Positions 5,975 to 7,264 of a stretch of 7,264 nt of DNA are shown in pieces (within the stretch, counting starts at the first letter, position 1; every line of letters begins with the position of its first letter). Origin of the DNA: Lachnospiraceae bacterium. Lineage in GTDB: Bacteria; Bacillota_A; Clostridia; Lachnospirales; Lachnospiraceae. The notes under the pieces are model-generated. The model did not search any database. It saw only the letters and a program-made list of their open reading frames with translations, and was not told the origin of the DNA. The stretch spans positions 1 to 7,264 of the forward strand of contig JAISHZ010000280.1 in the NCBI GenBank assembly GCA_031262285.1, read 5' to 3'. Both the position numbers and the translations under genes were made by a program.

Positions 5975-6871
5975 ATGGATACAAAAATCTTGCTTGAAAA
6001 TGGCACAAACGAACTGGAAGTACTGGAATTTGCGGTGGCAGATTGTTCTTATGGGATTAATGTGGCAAAGATTACCGAGATTATTCCTTATCAAATGGTA
6101 ACTCCCATCCCCAATTCTCATCCGAGTATCGAAGGAATTTTTATGCCGCGTGACAAAATGATCACAGCGATAGATCTCAACAATTGTTTGGGTCGCGGTG
6201 AGTCAAAGAAAGACGGATTGTTTATCATCACCAATTTTAATAAGCTCGACATTGCTTTCCATGTGGATGCGGTATCAGGGATTCACAGAGTTTCGTGGAA
6301 GGATATTATCAAACCGGATGTAACGATTTCTACACCGGAAGACAGTGTGGCAACCGGTATCATCAAAAAGAACGGTAAGTTGATTATTATTTTAGATTTC
6401 GAAAAAATCGTCAGTGACATCAATCCGGAGACTGGTTTAAAAATGTCGGATTTGGATTCCATCCCGGATGTAAATGAACGCAAAAATATTCCGATTTTGA
6501 TCGCAGAAGATTCTCCTCTTTTAAATAAGCTAATCGTAGATTCGCTAAAACGTGCCGGGTATGACAATCTGATACATACCGAAAACGGACAACGTGCTTA
6601 TGATGTTATCACACATTGTTTGGAGGATGGGTCATTAGACCAGCATGTGCAGATTGTGATTACCGATATTGAGATGCCGGAGATGGATGGACATCGTCTT
6701 CTTAAACTCATCAAAAACAATAATAAGACTGCTCATATCCCGGTGGTGATTTTCTCCTCTTTGGTGAACGATGAGATGAGAAAGAAAGGGGAGTCGCTTG
6801 GTGCCGATGCGCAGCTGTCTAAACCTGAAATTGGCAACTTGGTTCGAGTGATTGATGATTTAGCCCTATAA
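5975..6871 (+). CDS. cheV: Chemotaxis coupling protein CheV (CheW-receiver fusion)
   Basis: A 298-residue cytoplasmic scaffold that links chemoreceptors to the CheA kinase and is tuned by phosphorylation of its receiver domain. Residues about 15-150 form a CheW-like domain, with LEFAVADCSYGINVAKITEII at its start and the IEGIFMPRDKMITAIDLN block. A linker follows. The receiver (about 171-298) has the acidic pair E178-D179 in AEDS, phosphoacceptor D231 in VITDIEMPEMDG, S261 at the switch Ser/Thr position and K283 in LSKPE, so it should be phosphorylatable. GAGGTGG at 5964-5970 supports the ATG at 5975. It has its own promoter region and terminator, so it is probably one cistron, separate from other chemotaxis genes. 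Its presence suggests a motile organism. Length matches CheV; plain CheW or CheY are excluded by the fusion. Confidence 0.95.
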   Translation: MDTKILLENGTNELEVLEFAVADCSYGINVAKITEIIPYQMVTPIPNSHPSIEGIFMPRDKMITAIDLNNCLGRGESKKDGLFIITNFNKLDIAFHVDAVSGIHRVSWKDIIKPDVTISTPEDSVATGIIKKNGKLIIILDFEKIVSDINPETGLKMSDLDSIPDVNERKNIPILIAEDSPLLNKLIVDSLKRAGYDNLIHTENGQRAYDVITHCLEDGSLDQHVQIVITDIEMPEMDGHRLLKLIKNNNKTAHIPVVIFSSLVNDEMRKKGESLGADAQLSKPEIGNLVRVIDDLAL

Positions 6872-6894
6872 AGATTGTTTTACGATGAATATTG

Positions 6895-6925
6895 AGACAC
6901 TGAATGAAAATTCAGTGTCTTTTTT
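6895..6925 (+). terminator. Intrinsic terminator after cheV
   Basis: GACACTGAAT (6896-6905) pairs perfectly with ATTCAGTGTC (6910-6919) around a GAAA tetraloop, extended by A6895-T6920. Six Ts (6920-6925) follow at once. It stands about 24 nt after the cheV stop and should end that transcript. Confidence 0.95.
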
Positions 6926-7039
6926 GTGAACTTTATCGATTGCCATTTCCGTGCAATGATGATAAGCTATCGTTAATTTATTGCTTTACCAAACGAAAGT
7001 GTTAGGAGTATTTGTAGCAAACTATATGGGAGGTAGGAG

Positions 7040-7264
7040 ATGGATCAATTTATCAAAGGAGTAGAAAATGTTAACTCCGTACTAAACGATTTTATCTGGG
7101 GACCGGTTATGTTGGTCTTCTTTTTGGCGGTAGGATTGTTATTTACCGTTCGTTCCGGTGTATTTCAAGTTACACGCTTCCGAACATGGATGAAAGCGAC
7201 GTTTCTTTCGATTTTCAAACACAAACATGTGCGAAAGACGAAAGAAAAACATGCGATTTCGCAG
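7040..7264 (+). CDS. Sodium:alanine/glycine symporter family protein (AGCS), 3' end outside window
   Basis: Only the first 75 codons are in the window. Residues 1-16 are a short N-terminal segment (MDQFIKGVENVNSVLN). One hydrophobic segment at about 18-38 follows, with the family-typical WGPVML and then a TVRSGVFQVTRF block. A basic cytoplasmic stretch (about 46-70) leads to HAISQ, which in this family normally runs on into the FQALxTALAxxVGTGNI signature. Full proteins are usually 440-500 residues with about ten membrane segments and import alanine or glycine with Na+. The start is supported by GGGAGG at 7028-7033, 6 nt before the ATG. It follows a strong terminator, so it must have its own promoter in 6926-7039, but none there is convincing. 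Substrate is inferred from the family. Confidence 0.88.
   Translation, partial: MDQFIKGVENVNSVLNDFIWGPVMLVFFLAVGLLFTVRSGVFQVTRFRTWMKATFLSIFKHKHVRKTKEKHAISQ

Noticed and set aside
6926..7039. Possible glycine riboswitch or other leader element before the AGCS transporter gene
   Set aside because: Glycine riboswitches are known before such genes, but I could not see the aptamer core motifs. The only structures are short (GATA-AGC-TATC, CTTT...AAAG). A TTGCCA with TAAGCT at 17 nt is too weak to call a promoter.

Overview
The window looks like part of a chromosome from a motile low-to-mid-GC Firmicute of class Clostridia. The best fit is Lachnospiraceae or a close relative. That assignment rests on recalled family resemblance of FtsZ (N-terminus, T7 loop region), FtsQ (the YFDKDG motif region) and MurA, and on strong AAGGAGG-type ribosome binding sites throughout. 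No database search was possible. All genes are on the + strand.

Bases 1-5744 are the 3' half of a division and cell wall (dcw) cluster: murD (5' end outside the window), a SEDS-family ftsW/spoVE gene, murA, ftsQ (divIB) and ftsZ. Together they make a UDP-MurNAc-peptide precursor (MurA, MurD), polymerise septal glycan (FtsW), join the divisome assembly complex (FtsQ) and form the Z ring (FtsZ). The gaps are 25 nt (murD-ftsW), 92 nt (ftsW-murA), 26 nt (murA-ftsQ) and 90 nt (ftsQ-ftsZ). murG, often found after ftsW, and ftsA, often found before ftsZ, are both absent. The ftsQ-ftsZ gap holds a well-formed sigma-A-type promoter and a curious start-stop mini-ORF with its own consensus Shine-Dalgarno. 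ftsZ appears to start at TTG.

Bases 5745-5974 are a 230-nt AT-rich spacer. It contains several promoter-like elements, an inverted repeat at the predicted 5' end of the downstream mRNA, and three in-phase 12-nt repeats. It leads into cheV (5975-6871), a CheW-receiver chemotaxis coupling protein, which ends at a textbook intrinsic terminator (6895-6925). cheV is probably an independent transcription unit beside the division cluster.

Bases 6926-7039 are a short leader. The window then ends inside the first 75 codons of an amino acid carrier of the AGCS sodium:alanine/glycine symporter family.

I see no mobile element, CRISPR, tRNA, rRNA or clearly novel multi-gene system. The genes are conserved housekeeping genes, and what deserves a second look lies mostly in the spacers.
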